Numbered from the stretch's first letter, positions 38,514 through 50,914 are shown. The stretch is DNA of 64,000 nucleotides from Montifringilla adamsi (GCA_017590115.1 JAGGNK010009114.1:21738662-21802661); one strand, 5' to 3'. Notes: a model not told the origin generated them from the letters alone. Numbers and translations are program-made.

Positions 38514-38651
38514 AAAAGAAAAAAAAAAATCTCTGTCTGTTTTTGGTAGAAAATCTCCAGGTAAAAGAAGTAATTTCTTCCATAAAAAAAAAAAAAAATC
38601 TCTGTCTGTTTTTAGTAGAAAATCTCCAGGTGAAAGAAGTAATTTCTTCCA
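38514..38651. repeat. Tandem duplication, 2 x 69 bp
   Basis: Two adjacent units (38514-38582 and 38583-38651) each carry a poly-A run followed by 'tctctgtctgtttttg/agta', 'gaaaatctccaggt' and 'gaagtaatttcttccat'. Outside the variable A-run I see two substitutions, so the duplication is recent. It produces a minus-strand ORF with an internal repeat, which is an artefact. Confidence 0.9.
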
Positions 38652-40512
38652 TTTCTTCAGTGTTTTAATTCTCATCCTGTCCTTCCTCCTGTGTTTCTCT
38701 ATTCCCTGTTACTATCTGAAGTGGGGCTGAGTGTGGGGTGACCACGAATTTATAGAGAATAAGCAGGAAGGAAAGGGATGGGAGGTGGGGAAGGGGTTTC
38801 TTTCCTCATCAAACAAGAGGTATTTATACCAACCATTTTGTTGTTTAGTTATTTTGGTCACAAAGATTGGTCACAAAATAGTTCATCACTTGGGAAAAGG
38901 AAGCCTCAAGTATGTCAAGAAGATAAAGCCAAAAGGTATTTTCTCATCTGCAGAATCAACAGTTGAGGTGTGCCCTGCTCCTCCCACCCCATTAATAGCA
39001 AACCCATCTAGGGCAGAGAGAAGGGAAAACTGAGGACACAGCCCAGTTTTGGGACTCTCAGGGTTGTGGCACATCGGTGGTGACACATTTTAACTCCCAC
39101 AAATGCACAATAATGTCATTTCTCTGGTACCTGTGGGGTACCAGAAATCACTGCTGTGTTATCCTTGATCTCTGACTAATTTCCTCTCCAAACATAAAAA
39201 TGGCATCAACCATTGACTGAGTGACAAACTCGGGGATGCCAAGAGGGAAAAGGCTGAAAGATGTCACACCCTCACAAGGAAAAGTCTGTGAGAGTGCTGG
39301 TGGTGCCCCAAGGACACCAGGAAACCTGAGTGTGTGCCAGTGGGGCAGCTCAGCCAGCACCGGCACTCACTGAGTGCTCTTTTGTCCTTGGCACGTCCAG
39401 AAAGTGCCTCTGTGGAGAGAGGAGATGAAGGAGAAGTTTTCCCAGCACTGGGGCAGGATGACCTTCCACTGCAGAGTCAGCCCTGGTTTCAACCAACACC
39501 TCTTGGTGCACTTGAACCGAGCTGAGCTCTGGCGGCTGGCGCTGCCCGCACCTCAGCACGAGGCACCTGTGCTGGGAGCTTTGGCACCGGGGACTTGCAG
39601 CTGCTCTCAGCCTGCTGCTTCTGTGACACTTCTGTGAGATCTCTGTCTCCGTTTCTGGGTCCATTCCGCCCTCCTGATCACCCTCTTTGCAGGCTCCATC
39701 GCTGCTTCTGGTCTAGGCTATGAGCACAGGCAAAAAAAACCCCTACAAATTAGCTAATTTCTGAGCTAATTTCACAATCCATAGTTTCCCTGCTGAAGGT
39801 TTTGTGCTCTGAAGGAAAAGATACTAATCCAATCAGAGGAGCCTTTCTGATTCCATTTATCTGGGATTTTTCTGTGTTTCTTTTCCCAAATTGCCCTGCA
39901 GGTTAAACTACTACTCCACATCCTCTGTTGTTCAGCTCCAAGTACAGCTCACATTATAGCAACAGCATTCAAGATGAACCCAAATTAGGTCTGTGTCTGC
40001 AAGGGAGACAAAATAAAAAGAGCTAACTAGTTTAATTACTCCCCATTCAGATGTAATTCAGTTGCATTGCACTAAGAAAAATAAACACTGCTGGGATGTT
40101 ATGAGACAATTAGTAAGATAATGGAAAATAGTTAATACCCCTCATGTCTGTGAAAGAATGCTCTCCCCTCTGCTTCAGAGTAGCCTTGAATGTGTTTTCT
40201 GAATTGTATTTTCAAGCAAGAATATCTTCTCCCTCGGGAAATACTTACAAAATCCTGTCAGAGGACAAAATGGTTATTTACATTTTGGAAATCACAGAGT
40301 TCAAAGAAATCCCCTTGGTCCTGGGCCAGGCACAGAGTGCAGATGCAGGTGCTGCGAGGATACCCCTCTGCTGGGAATGAGGAGTGATTTCTGTGCTTTC
40401 TCACTGGGCAGGTTTGGTTGTGCCCTGTGTGTCCTTGCAGGCCCATCTAAATGAATCCATGGCCACAGCAGCCATTCAAAATATTTCACTCAAAATGTGA
40501 GTGAAATAACAT

Positions 40513-40546
40513 AACAAACATAAACAAACAAAACAAACAAACATAA
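40513..40546. repeat. (AAAC)n simple repeat
   Basis: Imperfect AAAC repeat with AACAT interruptions, about 34 bases, lying roughly 160 bases left of the MIR-like SINE. Confidence 0.85.
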
Positions 40547-40704
40547 AATAGTATATTTGTTTTTTATGTTCAAGATTGAGGCTTTTCCCTCTTCCACTGC
40601 CACAGCAAAGTTAGAACAGTGAGTTTGCCAGTAACTTGCCAGCTTATCTTCCCAGCACATCCTGCCAGCCATAAATGCATTTGCCCTTGGCATCAGGGTC
40701 TGAG

Positions 40705-40830
40705 ACTCAGGCTCTGATCCCAGCTCCTCTGTGGCCTCACTGAGTGACCTTCTTCAAGCTGTGCCTTCTCCCTGTGCCTCAGACACTTCCACGCCATCGT
40801 GATAATAATTTCAGACTCTTTGTAAGTGTG
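40705..40830 (+). repeat. MIR-like SINE remnant
   Basis: The succession 'cactgagtgaccttcttcaa', 'ccctgtgcctcagacacttc' and 'tgataataatttcagactct' follows the order of the tRNA-derived MIR SINE (gtgacctt..caag, tgtgcctcag, gataataat). The copy is heavily diverged, as expected for an element older than the amniote radiation. Confidence 0.6.
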
Positions 40831-42129
40831 TTTTAGTTCCAGTAGAGTCAATGACCCTGGATTTTGCCACTGTGTGAATTACCAGCTGCTAGCACCCATG
40901 GGCACAGCAGGGTGAGCCCGAGCACTTGTGTGGGCATTAATGCAGATTTCTTCATTTCTCATGGTTTGAAGTCCTTCCCTTGAGGTTAGGAGTTTGGGGA
41001 TTTTTTTAGTCTCTTAGATGTGGAATTCCTATTAAAAGTCAACTGCCCTGCGCAACTCGATAAAAAAAAAAAAATCCAGTTTAATGTGAGATTAGTTTAC
41101 GCTTTTGTACTTGGTTTCCTTGGGACTCTAATGGCAGTCTGAAAAAGAAAATCACCCCTGAGAATGTCTGGGTTTCACATAAATGTAATCCAATTACCCC
41201 AGCCTAGGCCATGCAGAACTATTTGGTCTGAGGTATCCATCAATCTAGGAGAAGTACAATACACTGAGCTGAAAAGAAGGCAGATTGGGCATATTTCTTA
41301 ATAGCATAACACAATGCAATTGCCAAAGGAAAGGCAGATGCTTCTGTCCCACATTACACAGAGCCTGGACTGAGTGATTTGGGGGGGAGGCGGGAGAGAG
41401 TGAAGTCCTTGCAGGAAGGGATTTTAGAGGTATCTTCCCTGGAGGCCACTTTTGTAAAGGCATACCATCTGGTGCATTCAAAATGCAAAAAGATTTGTTC
41501 TTCAGAAGGCTGAGCCAGGGATGAAAGTCCATCCCTGCCAGGGATGGCTTAGCAGTATCCAGAGAGAAGGATGAGTTTTATCACAAACAACGAGAGTCTC
41601 CTTTTCCTCCGCCCTTAACCTCTAATTCAAACATCAAACAGACTGATCTGACTGTAGCTGCTGCCTTCTGTAGTGGAAGTTTCTGATGTCCTTGCTTACT
41701 GTGAACTGAGCAATGAACTGTTTCATTACTATTTCTGCTTTGCTTCCAGGCACCTTCGTTTTACACAGAGGTCAGAAAGGGGTTAAATGCAAACGCTGAC
41801 ATTATCCCAGGCAAAGCCTGAGCCGGGGCTGCCTGCTCCTCCCTCCCTCGAATGCCTCCAGCAGCAGCCAGCCTGAGTTCTGGGCTGCAGGAGCTTGTGG
41901 CTGCTCAATTTTGGCACCTCCCAGCAATGACTGAGTCTCCTTGCAGAATTAAGCAGTTTCTGCCCCATGCCTCGCAGGGTGGATTGCAAATTTCCCGTTG
42001 GAGGAACGGGTGGATGTTTAGCTTGTCTTGGGTGCCTCGGTGCATCACTGTCACCACTGCAGCTCTGCAGAGCCTGGGGGCCTGCAGGAGGCACCTGCTG
42101 GCTCATCCCCTGTTGCTCTTATTTTGTTT

Positions 42130-42252
42130 CTTCTCCTCCCGTTGACAGGAATAAGATGGGCAAGTCAGAAGCTGTGGCCAGTGTTAGAAAGTGTAGTCAC
42201 ATCCAGGTAAGCCCTTAACCAAGAAAACAACACAAAATTAGTGACAAAAGCT
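42130..42252 (+). repeat. Unclassified repeat, copy A (inverted partner at 43358-43468)
   Basis: About 110 shared bases, including 'ttgacaggaataagatgggc', 'agaagctgtggccagtgt' and 'ccttaaccaagaaaacaaca', recur in inverted orientation about 1.1 kb downstream. Copy A has 15 extra bases (42198-42212) that contain a splice donor. Nested short hairpins overlap its end: GTAAGCCCT at 42207-42215 with AGGGCTTAC at 42271-42279, and AGCTCTT at 42249-42255 with AAGAGCT at 42260-42266. I do not recognise the family; an LTR fragment is possible. Confidence 0.7.
42149..42206 (+). other. Exon-like segment inside repeat copy A
   Basis: A pyrimidine-rich run (42112-42140) leads into GTTGACAG|GA (AG at 42147-42148). 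Then 58 bases follow, ending CACATCCAG|GTAAGC with GT at 42207. Two of three frames are open; one reads NKMGKSEAVASVRKCSHIQ and ends on a codon boundary at the donor. Acceptor, length and donor would satisfy an exon caller, but the repeat nature and lack of a recognisable protein favour a cryptic or exonised repeat. Confidence 0.35.
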
Positions 42253-43357
42253 CTTATGCAAGAGCTCTTCAGGGCTTACGGTGCCCTTGGTGCTCCCACT
42301 GGGCGGGCTCAGGCTGGGCACAAACTGTCCAACAGATGTGCTGAATAAGTGCAAGCTAGGATTTTACAACAAAAGATGGCATAATCACTGAATAAGAAGA
42401 CATTAGTGCTTCATGCCTGAATACTGGGAATGTGATCAAAATCCACTGCTCCTGGCATATCTCATGGCTGCAGGCTGAGTTTCCCTCTGGAAGCTGGGAG
42501 CCATAAAACAGCAATCTTGAATACTGAGAAATTATGCTAATCTTTAGCTATTAGTGCCATGTATATCTTTGCCTGCATGAAAGCAACAAAACCAGCACAG
42601 TGGGCTGCACGTGCTGCAGCTCAGCAGAGCAGAGTGCTGCTGGGCTCCCAGGTGCTGTGTGCACAGGGATGTGGTCCCCATGGACTGCACACCCACAGGT
42701 GGTGTTCTGGCAGCCCTGCTCCTCACTGTGCATGTCTGCAGAGCTTTGAACTTGGCTTTATTTTGTTAAATTTAACATGCAGCCAATCGATGTGCTGCTC
42801 GTGAGATCCAAGCGCTGTCAAACCTCTTTCAGATGTGGCTTTTTGGTCTAATCAGGTGTAAAAGAAAAACTAGCTTTAATCAATTACTTTATTAAAAAAC
42901 ATGTCTTATATTGGTTTTTCTCACACTAGGAGAAAAATCCTGTCTGCCAGCTAGAAGGAGCCTTTACAACCTCCTCTTCCACAGGTACTTCTGCAGGAGA
43001 AAAACTCATAGGAAACAACTTCTACTCTATTCCTTTTAATTTCTCCTGCTCTTCCTCCAGATTTGTGAATAGACTTTCCCATGTCTTTGAAGCTTAATAG
43101 CTTTAACCTCATTCCAGTCTTCCTTCAATTTGGGCACCTAATGTGTAATATCATGGACCTCAGGAAGCAGTAACTCACTGGAAAGTTATTTGGGCATCTT
43201 CCTCATGCCCTGCAGTTAATGGGTGCTTCAGCCTTGAGGAGGCAGGCAGAGACCCAGTGGTGATGCTTTGCTTTGTGTCCCCTTTATTTGCTCCTTATTG
43301 ATCTCTGGAATGCATTTGCTGCACTGTCATTGGGTTCTAACAGCTCCCACATGAAAT
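42253..43357. other. 1.1-kb spacer between inverted repeat copies
   Basis: No coding feature recognised. GC content is higher near 42590-42730, where small ORFs overlap on both strands. It may be unrelated host sequence between two independent insertions, or the interior of a single element. Confidence 0.5.
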
Positions 43358-43468
43358 GTGCTTTTGTCACTAGTTTTGTGATGTTTTCTTGGTTAAGGAC
43401 TACACTTTCTGACACTGGCCACAGCTTCTGGCTTGCCCATCTTATTCCTGTCAATGGAAGGAGAAGGG
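43358..43468 (-). repeat. Unclassified repeat, copy B (inverted relative to 42130-42252)
   Basis: Read on the minus strand it gives 'ttgacaggaataagatgggc', 'agaagctgtggccagtgtca', 'gaaagtgtagtccttaacca', 'agaaaacatcacaaaactag', nearly identical to copy A but lacking the 15-base donor-containing segment. Minus-strand ORFs over it are repeat-derived and not taken as genes. Confidence 0.7.
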
Positions 43469-46400
43469 ACAACATCTGTTCTCTTGCTATGATAACTTAT
43501 GTGATCAGGAAAATTAATTAAAAATAAATATATTAAGAGAGGCAGAAATAACAGAGCCCTTGCATTGTCCTTTGTGTGGCCATGGTAGGGCTGGCTGTTA
43601 TGAACAAACCAAATCACTTAAACTGGGGCTTTCTCCTGGTGGGTCTTCCTTTCCTACATTCTCTGTTCTTTTTCTTGCTTGGAGAATCTTTGTGGACTTG
43701 ATAGAGCTTGAGAGCTGAGGAAAGCTTATTCAAATATGACTTTTATGGTCGGGTTAAAGGGTGCTCTTTGCTTTCTCCATGTCTCTGTTCCCCTTCACCT
43801 GCCTCGCCTGACAGAGCATGGTGTCAGCGAGGCCAAAGGAACGTACTCACTATCACACTTGGAAAAATGTATTAAAACCCTCTGAAAACCTATTAAAGCT
43901 CAGGTTAGAAGCAGTGTTATTCTTCAACTGCCTATTCCTTCTAAGCTGTTTTCTAACTATCCATGTTGTAAATATCTCTGACCCAGAGGAGAGTTTCAGG
44001 TGGAAGCCAGAGCAAAACAAAAAATGTGGCTTAATTTAAAAGTCTTCCAGGGAAAAAAATGTGTTGACCATTACAGAAAATGCCAAAGCATCATTAAATG
44101 CTGTAAATATCCCATTAATAAAACACAATTATTTAGAGTGGATGGCCTTCATTTGCCTTGCTGGGGGAAGGACATGTGATTTAAAACTTTCTTTTCCCTC
44201 TGTCACCTTGACTAAGGAGGACCTGGCGGATTAATGGTGAGCTGGTGAAGGGGAGAAGAGGAGAGAGAGGCTGTTGCTAGAATAAATTACCCTGAGCTTC
44301 CCACTTTAGAAGTCAGCACTGCTGCTCTTCACCTTCCTTTTGCAGCACCCTTTCCTCCTTAGCACTAAGAAACCCTCCAGAGGTTCATTGAGGGCTCAGC
44401 TCCAAGAGTAAGCTGCTTTTTACTCCTTTTTTTCCCCAGCCTCCTTTTGAGTGATATGAGGTCATTGAGTCATTTCAGCTGTGAGGGTCAAATTTCCCTT
44501 TTGTCTCTAGGGGTGCAACACTTCCAGAAGCCAGTGAAGTGTTGTTGGCGATAAGCAGGAGAGGTGTATGATGTTGTTGTGAGTGAATGCCAAGGCTGTA
44601 GTGATAAAGCTTCCCTTCTGTCTCATTCCTCCCTGGAAATGCTTGAGACAGGCAGGACATTTCAAGTGCCTGAGTAATTGAAGGCACTGAGCTTTTACTC
44701 GGTTCTGCCTAATTCAGTGGTCTCAAGCATATAGTCTCCTGCAATTATGTATTGCTCCATGCTTGATTTTATGGTTCTGCTACCATAAACTTGTGCTGGA
44801 GCTTTCTCAGCCATTAGAAAATTTGAAATGTGCAGATTATTAGAGGAAGTATTGAACCATTTGCTTGTAGAATAGACATAGATTAACTGGGAACGGATCA
44901 GTGTGCTTTTATCACAGAGCATCAATAGTAAGACTGAATCTTTGGGATAAAGGAAAAAAATAATTGTTTGCATTTGCAAGGAGATGAGGGGCAGCTTGAG
45001 AGAGCATGGTGTGAGAGGTACAGCAGCCTGCATCCTCTAAACTGGAGGGAATATTTGAAAGCAGAGTTCAGTCCAAGTTTATGTGAAATTTCAGAAATAC
45101 TCACTGAGGCAGTGCATTGGGAAAAGAAGCTGGCACTGAGCTGCTCTTTCCCTCTCACCTGCCCAGGCCCTGATGACTTGCTCTCTGTCACCAAATCTCT
45201 ACCAAGGCCCAGTTTGGTGCAGGGAAGGAGTTTCCCTCCCCTCCTTCCTCCGTGCTGTAATGGCAGCAGGGATCAATTCAGAGGGAGAGTCCTCCAGCCT
45301 GTGTTTATTGAGCGGGTCAGATCAGGAGATTGTAGTGGTTCATTCTGCCTTTCTAATCTAATAACCTGCTTTTATCCAGTTACCCTCTGGACTTTATTTT
45401 GAGCTACTATTCGATCAGAGAGCAAACAAATGATAGAAACCCTCAATGACAGCATGCCACAGAAATGCTACAAAATCAGAATTAATTGGAAATATATATT
45501 CCAAGAGTGAGATATGGACCTTTTTTCTAATAGACTTAGACTTGGATATTATTACTGAAATACTGGCAAATTCACACATCAATGTAAATTGTCTCGCTGC
45601 ATCTGTCAACAGGCACCTAAAGCAGTAATAAAGGCAGAATAGCTCCTCATAAATATCCAATATCCTAATTATCAGAGCTTGACTTAACCAATGGCAGGGT
45701 AATAAAAAATGAGCTTTTTGGATCTTTTGCCATGACAAATGCATACTTTAGTCTTTGAAGACCGACTGCAGTGTCACAACTTTTGTGGCAAATAGAGCAT
45801 GAAGCATATTGTCAAAAATATGGTTAGGGAATATGAAGCCACTAAATATTTTATCTTCCTGGCAATGTACTAGGAAAAAAGTATAAACCTTAAATCTATC
45901 AGGTTCCTCCTCCCATCTCCCAAACTGTTTTAATAATATAGAAATTCAAGTTCCAAGAGAAAAGCAATACATCCATTTTCCGGTGTGCTTTGATATAGTG
46001 AGTATTGTGAATTTTGTAGTGTTTGCACTGGGGTTTAAAATGTCATCAGTGTATATCTCAGAGCATTGTTTAGCAGTCTCATGTTATGAACACCCGATTT
46101 TTCCCTCTCTACTGATCAGTCACAATGGGCTGGTTGGGTGCAAACCCCTTCTGCCTGGGTGTGCCAGGGGTGCTGAGAGATGGGGGCCAGGAGGGGTCCC
46201 AGGGAGGGACAATCTGCTGTCAGAAAGTGACATCCCCCAGGGCAAGGTCAGGCCTCTGCACGCTGTCACCGAGTAACAGCATTACACTTTGAAGGGAGAT
46301 GGATGGAAGGACTCTAGCAGTAATGGGATCCATCCCATTTTTTTTCCTCACGTGGCCATTGCTGTGGTGGGGAACCCATGGCTGCTCAGTAAACTGGTGA

Positions 46401-47920
46401 CAGTCAGTACTAAAACACCAAATCTATACTGAGCACCTGGATATGTGGTGTAGTTCACATTTAAGTTTACTTAATTTTTTAAAACAAGGCACCTTTTTTT
46501 CACGGTAATCAGGATATCATCCTACATGACAAGGATTCACTGTGCCCTTAGGACTGAGTGCTGACCTTTGTGAAAAAGTGCTGATGAGAAAGTCTCTGGG
46601 TCATAAAATAGTTTCTGCTGTTCATTCCTAGATAAGGGAAAATGGGCACATGTGTGCAGAGCTGTGTCATGTGAGGGCTCCAGTTACACAGCTGAAATCC
46701 CAAACTTTCTGCTCTCCAAGAGAACAGGATTTTTGTTACACCAGTGATATGGGGACAAAATATTTCAGAGTGCTAAGCAAATTCCTGCTTTATAAGTAGA
46801 AATCTTTAGACATAAATGCTTCCTTTTCTCTCCTTGCTTTCCTTGGAACAGCCAAATGGAAGTTTCCCAGCCTCACCCCACCTGTGGCTGCAGTCCCAGC
46901 CTGTGTCAGTGTGATGGGGAGGAGGGTGGCCTTCCTCCTGAGGTGATCATCCCCCTTACAGTCTCAGTGCAAAGTGTTTCACTCAAAGTGTCAAAATCCT
47001 GTGCATCCAATCATTTCTTGGGGAGATTTGGAAGCAGGAATACACCACATACAGATCTTGCTGGTGAACTCTGACCTTCTGGTGTAGAAATTTAAGTGCT
47101 CTGTATGATGGTGGTGGCATAAAAATGCTGCATTCACTACACCCCACATGGTTTGAAACAAAAAGGACTTTATAGTTATGTTTTGACAACAGTGCTTTTT
47201 GGGAAGCTTTGTAACAGGGAGTGTTACTTTTTGATGAAAAAAGCTTACAGATGAATGTGCATGAAGTAGGAGAGCCCAATTTTTCACGACTTAGGGAAAA
47301 AAGCCTCCTTCTCCTAACACATCACTCATGCTCCAAGTGCATTCACCTCTCTATTTTAAAGCACAGAATGCACAACAGGCAGGACAGCACTGAGAGTACA
47401 TCCTTTAGAAAGGATAGTCTGTCATCTTGTCTCTGGCTTTATACTCCTTGTTGAACAAATCTGCCAACATGACACTGGATACTGATGAGCAATTTGTATG
47501 GTTATAAAAATATTGGCAGTGCTCCATTGTTTTGCTATTTAATTCTTAATTTACATTTTTAATGTGCTGTGTCCTCATTCATATTATAGGTTTTACTCTT
47601 CTGTGTACATCTATAATAGAATGATTTTTTTTCCCAAAAAATTAATTATGAATACTAAAGAGCTGTTACAATTGCACCGTGTTTGAATTAAGGACTGTGC
47701 CTGTCTTTTAAGATATGCTTCCTTAGGAATGGAGTACTTTTGCAAGGGACGGGGGAAAATGAAGTAGGTACAGAATAGGTGTAATTTCAAGTGTTCTGCC
47801 TGAGCTACAGATTGTGTCCAGTACTCAGACTGGCAAAAAAAGTGTAATAAATGATGAGGACTGAAGACCCAAACTCTGAATGGCCTGTCTCAATGTATTT
47901 ATTAGTTTTCCCTCCCTCCC

Positions 47921-47952
47921 TCCTCCTCATCCCCAGTTTTTGATGAGGAGGA
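47921..47952. repeat. Hairpin, 11-bp arms, 10-base loop
   Basis: TCCTCCTCATC pairs with GATGAGGAGGA. The left arm is part of a CCCTCCCT-type pyrimidine run. Confidence 0.8.
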
Positions 47953-48042
47953 TGATGTGGATTTTTCCCAGCCCAAGGAAATAAAGGGCTTAGCAACAGT
48001 ACCTTCACTCTCTGTATCCAAGCAATGTTTTTAAATTGCTGT

Positions 48043-48067
48043 GTCCAGTAAAACTTTTTTACTGGAC
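48043..48067. repeat. Perfect hairpin, 11-bp arms, 3-base loop
   Basis: GTCCAGTAAAA and TTTTACTGGAC are exact reverse complements around CTT. The arms are short for a microRNA precursor, so it is recorded as a structural repeat only. Confidence 0.85.
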
Positions 48068-50854
48068 TATGATTTGTGCTGGAACTGAACTGCTGGTAAA
48101 TGGTTTGGTTTCCTCCTCCAGTACAGCTTGCCCGCAGAAAAGTATCCTAATATGTGTGTATTTCTGTGCTGTGTTCCCACAACACGTGGGCTGTTAGAGG
48201 AGGCAGGGAAATGCCAAATCTGCTGGCTGGAGCTGGGGCTGAGCGGTGGAAGGTTGGACCCCTTCTCCTGTCCTACCCTGTCCTGCCCTGGGGAGCTGGG
48301 CTGCAGAGGCACCACTTGGAAGGGTGGAAAGCCTGGAAAAAGCCTGGAAAAGCAGAGGTGCAAGCTGCACAGAGAGAACTGTCTGCAGGCATTTCACTCC
48401 ATCAAACAGACTGCCATTGCCAGTGATTAATGGCTTATGGAATAGCAATACAGTGAAATCATTGACAGTACGTTTAAAGTATAGTTTAAGGACTCTGAAC
48501 CCAGAGAAATAACAGCAATCAAGTTTATGTGGCACAGGCTGATAAACCTGCTGCTGTGAGGAGCAAAACACGGGAAGAGAAAATGAGTTTGCACAGAACA
48601 CCTCAGTGATCCTGTACCAGTGCTGTGCTTTGCCCTCAAAAACAGTGGGAAGGCTTCTTATTCCCAATGCTTTGCTCCAGCAGAAAGCTTTGCAGTTGCC
48701 ATGAAACCTGGAAACTTTAGGGCCCCTTTCAGGAGTGCCACCTTCCCCAGTGGGGACAGTGTGTGTGCCGGGGTGAGCACAGGGAGCAGCCCCAGAAGGT
48801 GCAGCAGAAGCAATTAGTGCTGTGTCATCACAGAGGGACTTGCAGGAACACGTGGAGAAATTCACCAAGAGCAGGAATTAGATTGGAAACAAGTTTTTAC
48901 ATACATATGCAGACCCAGGCATTTTTATGGACTCCTAAAGTTGGGGTTGAGATAAAAGGGCTGTAGGAATGGAAACTAGGTTATCCAGTGGAATTAAGAC
49001 TGCATCCTGGGCAACCTTTCCTGGATCACTGGAGATCTGTGATGTACATCTTGGACCCTGTATGCTCATTGTATGGATTAATATTCTTAACTAACTGTTT
49101 AATGCTTTGCTTTCTTTTACAATGAGTAGTCACAATACTGCTAAAAATAAAACTATGTGTGGTTTATGTCCAGATTTGGACTTCCTTTCTTTTGGACTTC
49201 TCTTCTTCTTCTTTCTCTTTCAGCTTTTTGAAGGCATTGGTGGGGACAGAATTGGGGCATCCCCTAACTCATAAGTTAGAGGAGTTTGCCGTCTTGATGG
49301 CACTTTATTCTTATGGTTTTGTTCTAAACATCTGTTTATGAAAAGAAAAAAAGCCATTAACCAACAGAAATTACTCAAGCCCCAATGGAAGCCTGCTCTC
49401 TGCTACGTGATCTCACATAGTCATACTTTGCCCAGAAACATTAATAGATTGTTTTGGAATTTTTGAAAAGTGCCTCTTTCCTCTTGACAGCTGTAGAAGA
49501 GCACAGTGGGAGAAGAGGTCTCTGCAGAGCAGCTGCTTTAGGGCATTCCCAGGACTGGGATGGGGGCATTTCCATCCCACAAGGTGCTGTGGGTCCCCCT
49601 CCTTCCCAGTTGAGGGTTCTCCAGAGGCAGGTGGGTAAGGGAGCAGAGAAAGGGGAGGAGGCACAGAGCCTGTAGGGGGAGAGGTCCAGGGTGGGCAAGA
49701 GGCAGCAGCTCCTCCCCAGGCATCCTCCTGGAAGGCAGCCAGGGCTGCAGGGGGATCAGTGGGAATGGTTTATACCTGCTGCTTGTGCTTCCTCCAAGGA
49801 AATGGGTTGGAAATACCACCCTCGGCTCCCTGGACAAACACACTTTAGCTTCCTCAGAGCTGCATAGGGTGTAATAAACTCTTACTGCAGGGAGTCTACC
49901 CAGTGCTTTAGTTTTAATTCAAAAGATGTCTTTAATCTTCCTGTTGCTTTGTGTAAGTTGTAAATTACACAACCCTGCAGAAAATTATATGTAAAGTAGG
50001 ATTATGATTCTCATTTTTATTTTGAAGCTGGCTCTGCATGGTAAAAACCGATTCTCACGGTCACTTAATTTTTCATTTACTCTCTGATTTGCATTTTGTG
50101 TATTAAATTCCTTCAAATCTGGGCGGATTATTGCAGTGTGGATATTCCAAATTTATTTACAAGCAAACTAGCTAAACAGATGCTGTAGACATGCACTATA
50201 AATGACCAAAACTGTTGGGCTGACATGCCAGAGGCTGTTCCTGTGCATGTGCTGTGCAGAGCCAGAGCTGCTGCAGGGCACCAGGGTGCTCAATGCTACT
50301 GACAGACCACAGCAAGCGGCATCCCCACATCCCTCAGGGAGCTGGGCAGGGCTCAGGGAAGGTCAGGAGTCAGAATTTGAAGCAAAATTTTATGGAGAAG
50401 CTATACAGGGAGTGAAGAGAGCACAGCAACACAGGGAGCATCTCAGAAACTTGAAATTGGCTGTAACACCTGCTGGTGGGGGCTGTGCTGGGACAGGGCA
50501 GTGGCTCGATAATGTTTAAACTTAATTTTGGTTCTTACTGAGCTCTGCATTTCTCTGCAGTTCATCCTCATCTTTACTCCTTTGGAGTTTGCAGTGGCCC
50601 TGCTGGGGGAAGGAGGATGTGCTGGGTGAGCTGAGGGGCAGAGGGCTTTCCTGAGGGGTGAGCCTGAGGCGGGAGTGGGAACAGGACACCAAAATTAGGG
50701 GAAGAAAAATTGAAATTCCTGAGAGGACATTGTCCCTGATGGTCCAATGTGGGATCTCAGCACACCACTCTGAATGTGCAGAGACACTGGGGGAGCCCCT
50801 GGGGGGCAAGATTGAACACCGAAAATCTGAGAGTCCAGACTCATCCTTTGAAAT

Positions 50855-50914
50855 CGCGGCCGCCCAGAACCACTTTCCCCGTGTCGGGGCAGAGACACAT
50901 AACAGCGGACCCCG
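50855..50914. promoter_or_regulatory. Small CpG cluster with a NotI site in intron 1
   Basis: Seven CpG in 60 bases, including GCGGCCGC at 50856-50863 and CCCCGTGTCGGGG at 50877-50889. The neighbourhood is CpG-poor. Overlapping ORFs on both strands look like chance openings caused by the GC content. Confidence 0.3.

Larger units (their letters stand above)
36787..42129. other. Intron 1 segment: tandem duplication, MIR remnant
   Basis: Besides the 69-bp duplication, the AAAC repeat and the MIR-like SINE, there is a GC-richer stretch around 39350-39620 with overlapping ORFs of about 90 to 100 codons on both strands and no recognisable protein. Confidence 0.55.

Noticed and set aside
38490..38675. 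Minus-strand 61-codon ORF with an internal peptide repeat
   Set aside because: It results from the 69-bp tandem DNA duplication and poly-A runs.
43284..43617. Minus-strand ORFs over repeat copy B as a gene
   Set aside because: The same peptides arise from copy A in the other orientation, so they are translations of a repeat, not a conserved gene.
48194..48868. 224-codon minus-strand ORF
   Set aside because: No recognisable domain, no splice framework, and several opposite-strand ORFs overlap it; consistent with chance in a locally GC-richer stretch.
49190..49251. Acceptor-like TTCTTCTTCTTTCTCTTTCAG followed by a short open frame
   Set aside because: No donor downstream and the frame stops within about 16 codons; pyrimidine-rich simple sequence explains it.
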